A stretch of 64,000 nt of DNA, taken from Sulfurimonas sp. GTDB taxonomy: Bacteria; Campylobacterota; Campylobacteria; Campylobacterales; Sulfurimonadaceae. Of this stretch, positions 56,041 through 64,000 are shown piece by piece (the stretch's first letter is position 1; the number at the start of each line of letters is the position of its first letter). The stretch lies in assembly GCA_011391635.1 (NCBI GenBank), contig JAABQD010000005.1, positions 1-64,000 on the forward strand. The letters run 5' to 3'. The translations under genes were made by a program, and so were the position numbers. The notes below the pieces were generated by a model, which did no database searches, was not told the origin of the DNA, and saw nothing but the letters and a program-made list of their open reading frames with translations.

Positions 56041-56590
56041 AATATCGCTTATAGTTCTCATCATTGTCGTACTAATCTTAGTGTTGATGTACAACTCACT
56101 CGTTTCTAAGAAAAATCAGGTTGAAAATATCTTTGCAGGTGTTGATACCGTCCTTAAAAAACGCTACGACCTTATCCCAAATCTCGTCGCTTCTGTGAGC
56201 AAATATATGGAGCATGAAAAATCTCTTCTTGAAGAGGTGACAAAACTTCGTGCCAACGCTTCAAAACCAAATGTAGATACACATGAAAAAATGGCTCTGG
56301 ATGCAAAAATGAGTTCAGCTCTTGGCTCTATCATGGTGGCGGTTGAGAACTATCCAGAGCTAAAAGCAAATGAAAATGTAATGCATTTGCAACACTCTCT
56401 TAACGAAGTAGAAGAGCAAATCTCAGCGGCTAGACGCGCTTATAATCAAGCAGTGACTGACTATAACAATGCAATTGAGATGCTTCCTACAAACTTCATG
56501 GCAAATGCTATGGGCTATACAAAAAAAGAGGTTTTTACGATAGTAGAGAGCCAGAGACAAAATGTAAATGTCAAAGAGCTTTTTAAATAA
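56036..56590 (+). CDS. LemA family protein
   Basis: One N-terminal helix (MPISLIVLIIVVLILVLMYN), then a long helical cytosolic domain with VENIFAGVDTVLKKRYDLIPNLVASV, the LemA signature, and SLNEVEEQISAARRAYNQAVTDYNNA. It is 184 aa, normal for the family. LemA function in bacteria is unsettled. A DUF3137 protein and an EI24 protein follow, a cluster seen in other Proteobacteria-like genomes. The start codon is inside a copy of the DUS-like word. Confidence 0.92.
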   Translation: MPISLIVLIIVVLILVLMYNSLVSKKNQVENIFAGVDTVLKKRYDLIPNLVASVSKYMEHEKSLLEEVTKLRANASKPNVDTHEKMALDAKMSSALGSIMVAVENYPELKANENVMHLQHSLNEVEEQISAARRAYNQAVTDYNNAIEMLPTNFMANAMGYTKKEVFTIVESQRQNVNVKELFK

Positions 56591-56593
56591 CTT

Positions 56594-57559
56594 ATGAAAA
56601 GTGTGAGCGAACTTACCGATTATTACTATAAATCACTCTACCCTACGCTTGAAAAATTAGAGATTGAGCGAAAAAATTTAAGATATAGAATCGCCATCAT
56701 TGGTATGTTTTATACGCTCATCTTTTTTCTTCTTTTTATGGCTTTGGCTGGGCATGTGCAAATGAGTATTGAATTTCTGGGCTTTTTTGTGGTTGTATAT
56801 CTTGGAATCGGTGGATTTTTGTACAAATATCTTACCAAAGATTATACCAATGAATTCAAAGACAAAATCATCCAGCCACTTGTGTATGCCATCGATGAGA
56901 AACTCACCTACGCACAAGATTCCCACATGCCACAACATCTTTTTGAACGCTCAGAACTCTTTACCTCTTCACCTGATAGAATAAGTGGAAATGACCTTGT
57001 ACAAGGTGAAATTGATGGAATAAAAATAGAGTTTTCAGACCTGCATGTAGAAACCAAACATCGAAATTCAAAGGGCAAAGATGAGTGGCAAACTCTCTTT
57101 CGTGGACTTTTTCTCGTCTGTGAATTTAACAAAAATTTTCATGGCAAAACAATCGTACTCCCCGACACAGCACAAAGCACTTTTGGGAATCTCATAGGCG
57201 GTTGGTTACAATCCAAAAATTTCACAAGGGGCGAACTTGTAAAAATGGACGATACAGAGTTTGAAAAAGAGTTTGTTGTCTATTCGGATGACCAAATCGA
57301 AGCTCGATATATTCTCTCCCACTCGCTTATGCAAAGAGTTCTTGGCTTCAAACAAAAGTCAAAACATCCTCTTTATCTTTCATTTATAGGCGAATCTATC
57401 CATATGGCAATTGACTACAACAAAGACCTTTTTGAACCTGCCATCTTTCACTCACTCCTAGATTATAAAGTGGCGATGGAGTATGTAAAAACCTTGCACC
57501 TAGCGGTGAGCATCGTCGAAGAACTCAAACTCAATCAAAAATTATGGAGCAAACGATGA
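56594..57559 (+). CDS. DUF3137 family membrane protein
   Basis: A soluble N-tail, two helices (about 32-50 and 57-75), then a cytosolic domain with SPDRISGNDLVQGEIDGIKIEFSDLHVE and KDEWQTLFRGLFLVCEFNKNFHGKTIVLPD, the DUF3137 marks. It is 321 aa. DUF3137 genes often neighbour lemA, as here. One DUS-like word encodes DSHMPQ and a near-copy lies in the membrane segment (56751). Confidence 0.85.
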   Translation: MKSVSELTDYYYKSLYPTLEKLEIERKNLRYRIAIIGMFYTLIFFLLFMALAGHVQMSIEFLGFFVVVYLGIGGFLYKYLTKDYTNEFKDKIIQPLVYAIDEKLTYAQDSHMPQHLFERSELFTSSPDRISGNDLVQGEIDGIKIEFSDLHVETKHRNSKGKDEWQTLFRGLFLVCEFNKNFHGKTIVLPDTAQSTFGNLIGGWLQSKNFTRGELVKMDDTEFEKEFVVYSDDQIEARYILSHSLMQRVLGFKQKSKHPLYLSFIGESIHMAIDYNKDLFEPAIFHSLLDYKVAMEYVKTLHLAVSIVEELKLNQKLWSKR

Positions 57560-58344
57560 ACCAAAACACGAACCTACTTCTGCAAAGCGTCAACGATTTT
57601 TTGACACCTAAAATGCTCAAATTTGCACTCATGCCTTTTCTAGTAACCGTCGTAATTATGTATATACTTTTTTTTGTTATCGCGGGTATGGGACTTGAAC
57701 AACTTGGCACTTTAAGCATAGAAAGCTCACAGACAACGATGCAAAATGGAGTAACTCACACAGAGAGTAGTTCAGCACTCCTTGAAGGCTCTGCGATTGT
57801 ACAATTTTTGATGAGTCATGCCATTACCTCATGGATTGTAAGCTTTTTGGTCTATGCAGTCGGTGGTTTTTTTATGCTTTATGTCTCAATTTTTATAGCG
57901 GTTATCGTGATAGGATTTTTAACTCCAAGTGTACTCAAAGAGCTTCAGCAAAGACACTACAGAGATGTTGCAATGAGTGGAGATTCAAATATAATCGAGG
58001 CTGTTTTTAATCTCCTCAAATGGGCATTTATCATGCTTTTACTCTTTTTTGCACTTATTCCATTTTATCTTATACCACTTGTGAACATCATCGCTTTAAA
58101 CTTCCCACTCTACTACTTTTTCCACAAAGCGATGACCTACGACATCGCATCCAACATCTGTACAAAAGAGGAAGCAAAAAAGATAAAATATTTCAATGCC
58201 AACGCACTCAGAGTAAAAACTCTCGCAATTTATCTCCTCTCTCTTATCCCATTTACCATATTCTTTGGAGCTATTTTTTATGTGATTTATCTAGGACATG
58301 TTTATTTTGTGGAGGTTAGAAAATTGCGTGGTTCAGAGCTATAA
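57556..58344 (+). CDS. EI24/CysZ-like membrane protein
   Basis: The start at 57556 (MNQNTNLLLQ) is preferred: GGAG lies 6 nt before it and it makes an ATGA overlap with the DUF3137 stop. Four or five membrane helices, with LTPSVLKELQQRHYRDV and the LIPLVNIIALNFPLYYFFHKAMTYD block typical of EI24/CysZ proteins. CysZ is a sulfate transporter; whether this one is cannot be stated. It closes the lemA cluster. Confidence 0.8.
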   Translation: MNQNTNLLLQSVNDFLTPKMLKFALMPFLVTVVIMYILFFVIAGMGLEQLGTLSIESSQTTMQNGVTHTESSSALLEGSAIVQFLMSHAITSWIVSFLVYAVGGFFMLYVSIFIAVIVIGFLTPSVLKELQQRHYRDVAMSGDSNIIEAVFNLLKWAFIMLLLFFALIPFYLIPLVNIIALNFPLYYFFHKAMTYDIASNICTKEEAKKIKYFNANALRVKTLAIYLLSLIPFTIFFGAIFYVIYLGHVYFVEVRKLRGSEL

Positions 58345-58349
58345 TAAAA

Positions 58350-58401
58350 CTTAAATTATACTATTTATTGATGTTTCCTAAATAAAACAGTATAATTTAA
58401 G
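58350..58401. repeat. 13-bp AT-rich inverted repeat before the nucleotidyltransferase-fold gene
   Basis: CTTAAATTATACT (58350-58362) and its perfect reverse complement (58389-58401) are separated by 26 nt. The right arm contains TATAAT (58391-58396), a good -10 for the gene starting at 58422. It could be a terminator for the lemA cluster, an operator for the next gene, or the edge of an insertion. Confidence 0.7.
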
Positions 58402-58421
58402 AAATACAAAAAAGGTTATGC

Positions 58422-59435
58422 ATGAATTTTGATTTTATCCCCTATTCTGATGAACAAAGAAAAACTTTCATAAATGCAGAATTGATGTATAAAAATTTTA
58501 TATCTAAGAAAAAAAAGTATGACAAATCGTTTAGATATAGAATGAGTTGGCAAAAAGTAAAAGAGAGAGAATACCTTTTTAGAGAATGTCTTGATACTAA
58601 AAAAAGAAAATCACTTGGGGTGAGAAGTGAAGATACTGAAATTATTTATAACTCATTTAAGCTCCAGAAAAAAGAGTTAAAAGAGAGCATTAAAGAGACT
58701 AAAATACTACTGGAAAGACAAGAAAAAATAAATAAGTTCACAAAAATATCAAGAGTACCAAATGTTCTTATAAATCTTTTTAGACGAATTAACGAATTGG
58801 GTCTTGATGATAAAGTGATAGTGATAGGGACAAACAGTCTCTATGCTTATGAAGCATATAGTGGTGTATTTATAGAAAATAAACATTTGGCAACATTGGA
58901 TATTGACATACTCAATAAAAGAGATAAAAAGGTGTCCATAGCTTTTAAAGAAAAAATACCAAATAAAACCCTAAAAGGGATATTGTTAGACATAGACAAG
59001 AGTTTCAAAAAAAGTGATGAAGCCCCATATAGATTTTATAATAAAGATGAAGTTGTTGTAGAGCTGATAACACCTATTCCAACAAAAAATTATAAACCAG
59101 AAGCTTTTAGTGGCGTAATCAATTTAGAAATGGAAGGTATAAAATGGCTAGAAAGCTCAAAACTTCATAAACAACTGCTTATTGGGGATAGTGGAAAATG
59201 TGCCTTTATAACCACTATAAACCCTTTAGAATATGCTGTTTACAAAAAGTGGTTGAGTTCACAAACATACAGAGACCCAATGAAAAGAGATAGAGATTTG
59301 AAACAATCTTTTTTGGTAACAGAGCTAATAAAAGAGTTTATGTTTACTATTGATATAGATACAGAACTCAAAAGTATTAAAAATATGTCTATCGAAGCAA
59401 TAGAAGATTATAAAAACAGTGTATCAAAAAAATAA
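58422..59435 (+). CDS. Nucleotidyltransferase-fold protein (GSU2403-like, NTP_transf_8)
   Basis: An N-terminal Lys-rich helical region (about 1-115) precedes a nucleotidyltransferase-like domain with VIVIGTNSLYAYEAYSGV and ATLDIDILNKRDKK (Asp pair DID), then VELITPIP and INPLEYAVYKKWLS. This layout fits the GSU2403/NTP_transf_8 group, whose members are often in accessory or toxin-antitoxin-like settings. The target is unknown. The gene is markedly AT-rich, has no DUS-like word, and is flanked by an inverted repeat, so a recent arrival is possible. Confidence 0.7.
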   Translation: MNFDFIPYSDEQRKTFINAELMYKNFISKKKKYDKSFRYRMSWQKVKEREYLFRECLDTKKRKSLGVRSEDTEIIYNSFKLQKKELKESIKETKILLERQEKINKFTKISRVPNVLINLFRRINELGLDDKVIVIGTNSLYAYEAYSGVFIENKHLATLDIDILNKRDKKVSIAFKEKIPNKTLKGILLDIDKSFKKSDEAPYRFYNKDEVVVELITPIPTKNYKPEAFSGVINLEMEGIKWLESSKLHKQLLIGDSGKCAFITTINPLEYAVYKKWLSSQTYRDPMKRDRDLKQSFLVTELIKEFMFTIDIDTELKSIKNMSIEAIEDYKNSVSKK

Positions 59436-59457
59436 AATTTTCATATGTATCTTTCTT

Positions 59458-59466
59458 GGCATGTGG
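59458..59466 (-). repeat. Single DUS-like motif after the nucleotidyltransferase-fold gene
   Basis: TTGGCATGTGGATAT, an exact core in intergenic DNA between 59435 and yggU. With the copy at 59844 it brackets yggU. Confidence 0.7.
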
Positions 59467-59497
59467 ATATGTTTTAATGCCTATACAGCCCAATATT

Positions 59498-59803
59498 TTA
59501 CTCAAACTCTATGCAAGCGGGGAGTTTTTTTGGAGCTTTAATTCGTAGTTGTTTATTGATATTCATACGACCATACACAACCTCAAAATCTGAGGCACTC
59601 ACCCCAAACTCTTTGGCTAGAAATTTCACCATATGATCCGTTGCCTTCCCAGCCACAGGTGCGGCGGTAACGCTTACTTTGAGTTGATGTGCTTTTACTT
59701 TTCCGATAACATCGCGTTTGGCACTAGGCGTTCCTAAGATATTTAGCACAAGAATATCGCCCTCCCATTGATAAAAAATATGTGCAAGTTTTTTGGATTT
59801 CAT
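59498..59803 (-). CDS. DUF167/YggU family protein
   Basis: This 101-aa protein has the DUF167 core LNILGTPSAKRDVIG, KVSVTAAPVAGKATDHMVKFLAKEFGV and VYGRMNINKQLRI. Function unknown; structures of relatives exist. Flanked on both sides by intergenic copies of the DUS-like word (59458 and 59844). Confidence 0.85.
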   Translation of the reverse strand: MKSKKLAHIFYQWEGDILVLNILGTPSAKRDVIGKVKAHQLKVSVTAAPVAGKATDHMVKFLAKEFGVSASDFEVVYGRMNINKQLRIKAPKKLPACIEFE

Positions 59804-59843
59804 CGTTGATTTCTAGGTGAATATGTAAGTGCTAAATAAAATT

Positions 59844-59852
59844 CCACATGCC
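59844..59852 (+). repeat. Single DUS-like motif between helicase and yggU
   Basis: AATTCCACATGCCAAC lies 3 nt from the stop codon of the minus-strand helicase gene and upstream of yggU. Confidence 0.75.
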
Positions 59853-59854
59853 AA

Positions 59855-61936
59855 CTATGCATCCTCTTTCTCCTCACCCTTCATAACCAAACCTCTATAG
59901 ACTTCATCTTTTGGGACAAGTCCTGCTTCGTACAAGAACTGCGAAGCGACGAAATTTGTCTTTTTTATCTTGTCATACTTGGCATAACTTAGGTACAAAA
60001 TATCTTTGGCTCTGGTGACGGCGACATAAAAAAGGCGTCGCTCTTCATCGAGTGAACCGCCTCGTTGCATGAGTTTGCGGTTTGGAAATCTGCCGTCCAT
60101 CAAATCGACAACAAAAACCTCTTTGTACTCCAAACCTTTTGAAGCGTGAACACTGAGCAGGTTTACCCCCTCGCCTTGCGTAAGGTCAGATGAGCCTAAA
60201 ATCATGGCATTTAAAAATCGCTCATGTTCGGAGTATGGCTTCGATAACTCTTCTAAAAGTATCATTTTTCGAGCAATTCTACTGAGTGATTCAGTTTGCT
60301 GTTTTTCATCTATAGAACCATCTTTGAGTGTCGCTCTTTTGGTGGACAACACATCTGAAATATGTTTATACAAAGAGGATGCAGCAATTTTACTGACTAT
60401 GGTTTTAGGCTGTTTTATCCCCTTTAAATCACGATACAAAAGATAAAAATCATGCAAAAAAGTTGCTCCGTCTTTTGTCAGTTTTGGATGTTTTAAAATC
60501 GGATTATTCATAAACTTATCTTCAAATCCAAGCTTTGCAAATTTTCCAACAGCACCAAGCTCTAAAAAATCATCAAAGAGCCCTAATTGGTGGCTTACTT
60601 TTCTCTTCTCAAAAGGGTTCGTTATGGAGACATCAGGTGCATAAAGTCCATAAAAAATAGAACCATGCCCTAAAATTTTCAGTGCACTGTACATCTCTTT
60701 TGCCATCGCACTTCCTATCCCTTTTGCAAACTCAAAAAGGTGGATAAACGCCATCATATCGGATTCATTGACAAGTAAAGTATATAAATCAAGAACGGCT
60801 TTGACCTCTTTAGAGTCAAAAAAACTTGTCCCGCCTTTTCTTTTACAAGGAATTCCAAGCTCTCGCAAACCTACTTCGATACCATCGGCTGAAGAGTTAT
60901 TTCTAAAGATAACTGCTATCTCCTCTTTTGGCGTTTGTGAATCACGGATTTGTGCAGCCATTGCATGATACTGGTCGAAAAGTTCATCGTATGCGAGAAG
61001 TTTTGGAGGTTGTGCATTATAAATCCGTGTCACTTCGAGCTGTTTTGGATAGATTCGCTCGTTGTATTCGATGACTTTTGTCGCAAGTGAGAGTATCGGC
61101 TGAGATGAGCGATAATTTTTTGTGAGAGTGTGAACCTTGGCATGTGGAAATTTGGTAGCGAATGAACCGATGATAGAGATATCCGCTCCATTAAAAGCGT
61201 AAATACTCTGGTCATAATCCCCCACACAAAAGAGTGAAGGCGGTTTCATCGCCTCTATAAGTGTGCCTTGAAGTGCGTTTGTGTCTTGGTATTCATCTAC
61301 CAAAACTTCTTTATAGCCCAAATCATTTGTCTTGCACATCTCTCGAAAATTGATAAGCAAGTCATTAAAATTGACAAAACCGTACTCTTTTTTAAGTGCT
61401 TCAAACTCATCGACAATGTCCGCATAAATCATGGCAAAAAGCTCGTGTTCTGGGTATTTCTCTTTTATCCACTCTTCAAAACTCATCTCTAGTTCTGTGT
61501 TTTGATAAAACGAATAAACATCATAGAGATAGTTTCCGCCATACGAAGTTATCTCCGCTCCGATTTGCGAAAATGTGCGTTTTTCAAAAACACTTCTAAA
61601 GAGTGTTTTTAGCTCTCTTTGCTGTTTTAAAACCACTTTTTTATCATGCTTTTTGAGCCATCTGTAGCTTACCGCATGGAAAGTTCCCGCATCAATTTTA
61701 GCAGCTATCTCTTTACCAAAATACTCGGCAACTCGCTCGACCATCTCGGCGGCGGCTTTGTTTGTAAAAGTGAGCAGTAAAATTTCTTGTGGTTTTACAC
61801 CTGAGCCTAATAAATGCCCTATTCTTCCAACGATAGTAGAGGTTTTTCCTGTTCCAGCTGAAGCGATGATGAGATTTTCTGTAGATAAAGAAGTTGCAGC
61901 TGCATATTGCTCTGAATTTAAACGAGATAGTGGCAA
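59855..61936 (-). CDS. UvrD/Rep/PcrA-type superfamily 1 DNA helicase
   Basis: It is 693 aa with Walker A IIASAGTGKTSTIV (residues 23-36), LLTFTNKAAAEMVERV (Ia), VDEYQDTNALQ (II), GDYDQSIYAFNGAD (III), LTKNYRSS (IV), LSVHASKGLEYKEVFVVDL (V) and LFYVAVTRAKDILYLSY (VI). All seven SF1A motifs are present, so it is an active 3'-5' helicase. UvrD or Rep cannot be told apart safely. TTG start preceded by GGAGGAG. One DUS-like word encodes FPHAKV. Confidence 0.93.
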   Translation of the reverse strand: MPLSRLNSEQYAAATSLSTENLIIASAGTGKTSTIVGRIGHLLGSGVKPQEILLLTFTNKAAAEMVERVAEYFGKEIAAKIDAGTFHAVSYRWLKKHDKKVVLKQQRELKTLFRSVFEKRTFSQIGAEITSYGGNYLYDVYSFYQNTELEMSFEEWIKEKYPEHELFAMIYADIVDEFEALKKEYGFVNFNDLLINFREMCKTNDLGYKEVLVDEYQDTNALQGTLIEAMKPPSLFCVGDYDQSIYAFNGADISIIGSFATKFPHAKVHTLTKNYRSSQPILSLATKVIEYNERIYPKQLEVTRIYNAQPPKLLAYDELFDQYHAMAAQIRDSQTPKEEIAVIFRNNSSADGIEVGLRELGIPCKRKGGTSFFDSKEVKAVLDLYTLLVNESDMMAFIHLFEFAKGIGSAMAKEMYSALKILGHGSIFYGLYAPDVSITNPFEKRKVSHQLGLFDDFLELGAVGKFAKLGFEDKFMNNPILKHPKLTKDGATFLHDFYLLYRDLKGIKQPKTIVSKIAASSLYKHISDVLSTKRATLKDGSIDEKQQTESLSRIARKMILLEELSKPYSEHERFLNAMILGSSDLTQGEGVNLLSVHASKGLEYKEVFVVDLMDGRFPNRKLMQRGGSLDEERRLFYVAVTRAKDILYLSYAKYDKIKKTNFVASQFLYEAGLVPKDEVYRGLVMKGEEKEDA

Positions 61937-62048
61937 ATCTGCTCCTCCTTTGAAAATTTTAGGAGCGTGATTATAGCAAAATATATTATTTCAAGGTTTA
62001 TATAGTAGAATAAGGACTATTTTTAAGTAATTGGCACTGGAGCATAAG

Positions 62049-63065
62049 GTGAAGAAAGAGATATTTCAGAGAAAAGCACTCAAAGAGAATGCAGAAAAAT
62101 TAAATGTACTGTATGTTGAAAATCATGCAGGAACAAGACTACGACTAGGCAGACTCTTAAGACGCTATTTCAATAAAGTTTTTGTCACAACTTATGCTGA
62201 TAATGCCATCAAAATTTTTCAAAGTGGTCACTTTGATTTAATCATCACAAGTGCATCTCTTCCAGATATGAAGACAACAGAAATCTGTAGAAAAATCAAA
62301 AACATTGCTTTCAAAAAACCAATTATTATCGTCTCTAAAAATAAAAATCCTGATGAAATTATAGAATTAATCAACATGGGTATCGCTGGATTTATCACAA
62401 CTCCTCTCGAAGAGAAAAAAATCATACCTATTTTATCGAGAGTCACACTCGAGATCAGTGATTTACAGTTAATTTACAACTTTCAAGACCTTATGGAACA
62501 AGAATTAGACCAAGAGTTGAAATTTGAGGAACATCATGAAGAACGGATAGAAGAAGATGCTTTTGATGACAAAGAGGATAACCTCTTAGAAGAGAGTAAT
62601 ATAGACCTGCTCATTACACGCTACGACCCAATTTCTGCAAAAGAATTCATCGAAGATTATCCAACAGAACTCACTTTAACTGCCGATAAATTAATTTCAA
62701 TCAATGAGGGTATTGATTTACATATCAACAAGTTTATTAACAATCCATCCTATGCAAATGCTATTACAGTTGCAGATGAGTTTAAAAAATTTGCAACTGT
62801 TTTGTCTGAAATTGACGAATTATCAAATATGACTTTTTCTATAAACAAGCTCTCTATAATATTTGAAACAATTGATTACACACAAAATTACAAAGAGTAT
62901 TATGATATTATCTTAGCAGTTTCTGATGAGCTTATGCATTGGTGCTACAGTATTTTCATCCATCAAAATGTAGATGATATTCACTATCTTGATAAATCAT
63001 TTTTGGCAGATGCACTTATGCTTGAGTCTCTCTTTAGAAGAAATCTAAAAAAAAATCACGCCTAG
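62049..63065 (+). CDS. Degenerate receiver-domain protein (pseudo-REC plus helical region)
   Basis: I prefer GTG 62049 because GGAG lies 6 nt upstream; the track uses TTG 62031. A receiver fold spans about residues 18-130 (LNVLYVENHAG, GHFDLIITSASLPDM, KKPIIIVSKNKN, GFITTPLEEKK). The acidic pair is EN, the phospho-Asp is replaced by Ser (ITSASLPDM), and the switch Lys is Thr (FITTPL), so it cannot be phosphorylated normally. The remaining 190 residues are acidic and helical, unrecognised. It is probably a protein-interaction adaptor. Confidence 0.75.
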   Translation: MKKEIFQRKALKENAEKLNVLYVENHAGTRLRLGRLLRRYFNKVFVTTYADNAIKIFQSGHFDLIITSASLPDMKTTEICRKIKNIAFKKPIIIVSKNKNPDEIIELINMGIAGFITTPLEEKKIIPILSRVTLEISDLQLIYNFQDLMEQELDQELKFEEHHEERIEEDAFDDKEDNLLEESNIDLLITRYDPISAKEFIEDYPTELTLTADKLISINEGIDLHINKFINNPSYANAITVADEFKKFATVLSEIDELSNMTFSINKLSIIFETIDYTQNYKEYYDIILAVSDELMHWCYSIFIHQNVDDIHYLDKSFLADALMLESLFRRNLKKNHA

Positions 63066-63091
63066 GCTTAATTTTTTGATGACACTTTAGA

Positions 63092-63097
63092 TATAAT
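63092..63097 (+). promoter_or_regulatory. -10 box for valS
   Basis: TTTAGATATAATCGC places a perfect TATAAT 40 nt before the valS ATG. Confidence 0.5.
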
Positions 63098-63137
63098 CGC
63101 GAATTATTTAAAAGATTATATTTACAAGGCTACAACG

Positions 63138-64000
63138 ATGTCAACAAATGGTTATGAACCACAAAAAGTAGAAGAACAATTTTATAAAATTTGGGAAAGT
63201 CGAAAATACTTCGAGATAGATGGCAATAAATCTATCCAAGAAGAGGGAAAAAACTTCTCTATCATGATGCCTCCACCCAATGTTACAGGGCGTCTTCACA
63301 TAGGTCACGCACTTACATTTACACTCCAAGATATTATTACTCGCTACAAACGCATGGATGGCTACAAAACTCTCTGGCAACCAGGAACGGACCACGCAGG
63401 AATCGCTACACAAAATGTTGTAGAAAAACAACTCTTAGCAGAGGGAACAACCAAAGAGGAACTCGGAAGAGAGAAATTCCTCGAGAGAGCTTGGGCTTGG
63501 AAAGCAGAATCCGCTGGAATTATGACAGATCAACTTCGTAAAATGGGTGTCTCTCCAGCATGGGAGAGAGAGCGATTTACGATGGATGATGGACTTCAAA
63601 AATCTGTAAAAGAGGCTTTTGTACATCTCTACAACCAAGGGCTTATCGTTCGTGGAAACTACATGGTCAATTGGTGTACACATGATGGTGCACTCAGCGA
63701 CATCGAAGTAGAACACGAAGACCATGATGGCAAGTTTTATCACATCAAGTACCCTTTTGCAGATGGAAGCGGGCATGTGGAAGTGGCAACGACGCGACCT
63801 GAGACTTACTTCGGAGACACCGCTGTAATGGTACATCCTGAGGATGAGCGATATAAACACCTTTTAGGCAAAAAAATCCGTCTTCCACTCTTAGAGCGTG
63901 AAGTAGCAATCATTGCCGATGAGCATGTGGATATGGAGTTTGGAACTGGTGTGGTAAAAGTAACTCCAGCCCACGATACAAACGACTACGAAGTTGGAAA
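63138..64000 (+). CDS. valS: Valine--tRNA ligase (partial, 5' part)
   Basis: The track misses this gene because it runs off the window end. From ATG 63138 (AAGG 8 nt upstream) I read MSTNGYEPQKVEEQFYKIWES, then MPPPNVTGRLHIGHALTFTLQDI with HIGH, and WQPGTDHAGIATQNVVEKQL, which are ValRS marks (versus IleRS at 16.9 kb). About 287 codons are present, reaching the start of the editing domain. One exact DUS-like word at 63772 encodes SGHVEV. Confidence 0.96.
   Translation, partial: MSTNGYEPQKVEEQFYKIWESRKYFEIDGNKSIQEEGKNFSIMMPPPNVTGRLHIGHALTFTLQDIITRYKRMDGYKTLWQPGTDHAGIATQNVVEKQLLAEGTTKEELGREKFLERAWAWKAESAGIMTDQLRKMGVSPAWERERFTMDDGLQKSVKEAFVHLYNQGLIVRGNYMVNWCTHDGALSDIEVEHEDHDGKFYHIKYPFADGSGHVEVATTRPETYFGDTAVMVHPEDERYKHLLGKKIRLPLLEREVAIIADEHVDMEFGTGVVKVTPAHDTNDYEVG

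Overview
The window is AT-rich, gene-dense bacterial DNA. Gene content and protein character point to a free-living member of Campylobacterota, most like Sulfurimonas or a close relative: a long-form TrmB, a divergent CinA, an FtsE-FtsX-EnvC-like operon, metY-metX, many c-di-GMP and two-component proteins, and weak -35/strong TATAAT-type promoters. The genus is an inference from protein character, not a database result.

Layout. 1-11.4 kb: partial OpgB-type phosphoglycerol transferase, divergent proA/proC, thrC, then a long minus-strand run rluA-family synthase > FN3 lipoprotein > trmB > ftsE > ftsX > envC-like. 11.5-16.8 kb: rodA, a double-receiver protein, a bacteriohemerythrin, a six-gene tRNA operon (Lys, Val, Asp, Glu, Val, Asp) with an internal duplication, and a CinA-like gene. 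16.9-19.8 kb: ileS and an untracked 43-aa membrane peptide. 19.8-29.2 kb: an accessory stretch of signalling genes (solute-binding lipoprotein plus HD-GYP protein; C45-type hydrolase plus hybrid kinase plus response-regulator diguanylate cyclase). It carries a broken copy of the 5' end of gatA lying exactly 6,000 bp before the same bases of the intact gatA. 29.2-45.7 kb: housekeeping (gatA, guaB, metY, metX, xseB, ThiF family, aminotransferase, murC, mutS2) with small membrane or periplasmic proteins. 45.7-56.0 kb: two sensory c-di-GMP loci (PhnD-like protein/hybrid kinase/diguanylate cyclase; TonB receptor/YfiR-like/diguanylate cyclase) around a flavoprotein. 56.0-64 kb: lemA, DUF3137, EI24 protein, an AT-rich nucleotidyltransferase-fold gene, yggU, a UvrD-type helicase, a degenerate receiver protein and the start of valS.

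Main discovery candidate: a 12-bp word, consensus TTCCACATGCCA (TGGCATGTGGAA on the other strand), is scattered through the window. I counted 33 exact copies of its 9-bp core CCACATGCC on the two strands, where about 0.5 would be expected by chance. Copies occur in both orientations and in at least three codon frames (as PHA, WHVE, HMP or STC peptides). Three times they lie as close inverted pairs just after stop codons. This is the architecture of Neisseria DUS and Pasteurellaceae USS DNA-uptake sequences. I know of no such signal described for Campylobacterota. The motif is absent from 19.67 to 29.60 kb, the same stretch that carries the gatA duplication.
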